Assembly (NCBI GenBank): GCA_021815245.1
Contig: JAKAHF010000172.1
Coordinates: 1-5,983 of the forward strand
Direction of reading: 5' to 3'
Origin: Actinomycetes bacterium
GTDB taxonomy: Bacteria; Actinomycetota; Thermoleophilia; RBG-16-64-13
DNA length: 5,983 nucleotides
This document shows, one piece after another, positions 5,486 through 5,983 of this stretch (positions within the stretch are counted from its first letter, which is position 1; every line of letters starts with the position of its first letter). The notes under the pieces are model-generated. The model worked only from the letters and a program-made list of their open reading frames with translations. It did no database searches and was not told where the DNA came from. Position numbers and translations under genes: made by a program.

Positions 5486-5983
5486 ATGGCAGAGACCCTG
5501 AAGTACTGCGTGAATGGTAAGTGGATCGAATCCACGACCGACAAGTACATGGAAGTCACCGACTCGAGCACCGGCGAGGTCTTCGCCGAGGCTCCGTGCT
5601 GCACCAAGGGTGAAGTAGAAGCTGCTATCGACGCGGCCAACAAGGCGTTCCCCGCCTGGTCGGGTCTGCCGTTGCAGAAGCGCACCCAGGTGCTCTTCAA
5701 GTGGAAGGCTCTCGTCGAGCAGCACGCCGACGAACTCGCCTACACCTGCTCCCGCGAGGTCGGCAAGAACCTCGACGAGGCCATGGGCGAGATCGTCAAG
5801 ATCGTCGAGGGTTGCGAAGTGGGTGTCGCCGCCCCGATGATCGCCAAGGGCGAGTCGCTCATGAACGTGTCCACCGGGCACGACACCGTCACCTATCGTG
5901 AGCCGCTCGGCGTTTTCGCCGGCATCGCTCCCTTCAATTTCCCCGCTATGATCCCCTGGGGCTGGATGATCCCGCTCGCGATC
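5486..5983 (+). CDS. mmsA: Methylmalonate-semialdehyde dehydrogenase (CoA-acylating) family protein, 3'-truncated
   Basis: This is the N-terminal 166 residues of an aldehyde dehydrogenase-superfamily enzyme; the frame stays open to the window edge. MmsA/IolA enzymes convert malonate or methylmalonate semialdehyde with CoA and NAD+ to acetyl- or propionyl-CoA, in valine, inositol or beta-alanine breakdown. The subfamily call rests on the N-terminus (YCVNGKWIES), a central REVGKNLDEAMGEI segment, and above all YREPLGVFAGIAPFNFPAMI followed by PWGWMIPLAI. The APFNFP block, where most aldehyde dehydrogenases read PWNxP, marks this subfamily. The catalytic Cys and CoA-site residues lie beyond the edge, so CoA dependence is unverified. 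It is separated from the acetyltransferase by 171 nt with promoter-like elements and may be its own transcription unit. Another superfamily member with a Phe-type active-site loop is the main alternative. Confidence 0.8.
   Translation, partial: MAETLKYCVNGKWIESTTDKYMEVTDSSTGEVFAEAPCCTKGEVEAAIDAANKAFPAWSGLPLQKRTQVLFKWKALVEQHADELAYTCSREVGKNLDEAMGEIVKIVEGCEVGVAAPMIAKGESLMNVSTGHDTVTYREPLGVFAGIAPFNFPAMIPWGWMIPLAI

Overview
The window is GC-rich (roughly 60-65 percent by eye) and densely packed, and every gene reads on the + strand. It carries the distal part of a branched-chain amino acid-type (HAAT/Liv) ABC transporter operon, then an aldehyde dehydrogenase, a small GNAT acetyltransferase, and the first third of a second, methylmalonate-semialdehyde-type dehydrogenase. 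High GC, GTG starts, strong G/C third-position preference and degenerate -35 boxes would fit a high-GC bacterium such as an actinomycete-phylum member. No phylogenetic marker is present, so this placement is a weak inference.

Layout: bases 1-663 hold a LivG-type ATPase whose N-terminus lies off the left edge. Bases 660-1358 hold a LivF-type ATPase, 1361-2227 a LivH-type permease and 2227-3327 a LivM-type permease. These four genes are joined by an ATGA overlap, a 2-nt gap and a TGATG overlap, so they form one translationally coupled operon. The periplasmic or lipoprotein binding protein is not in the window; if it is linked, it must lie upstream. A 55-nt gap that can fold over the next ribosome binding site leads to an NAD(P)-dependent aldehyde dehydrogenase (GTG start at 3383, stop at 4816). 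A BltD-like GNAT acetyltransferase follows at 4868-5314. A 171-nt intergenic region (5315-5485) then holds promoter-like elements and a short palindrome ahead of an MmsA/IolA-type CoA-acylating dehydrogenase that runs off the right edge.

Taken together, the transporter would import a branched-chain amino acid or another small carboxylate, amide or amine-type solute. The two aldehyde dehydrogenase-superfamily enzymes would oxidise aldehyde intermediates, and an MmsA-type enzyme is the terminal step of valine, inositol or beta-alanine-type degradation. The acetyltransferase resembles diamine/polyamine N-acetyltransferases, so an amine substrate is conceivable but unproven. I found no mobile element, CRISPR array, RNA gene or convincing terminator, and nothing that amounts to a novel system. 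The points most worth checking are a sharply AT-rich patch inside the first aldehyde dehydrogenase, a Gln at its usual NAD-binding Glu position, the possible hairpin over its ribosome binding site, and the control region in front of the mmsA-like gene.
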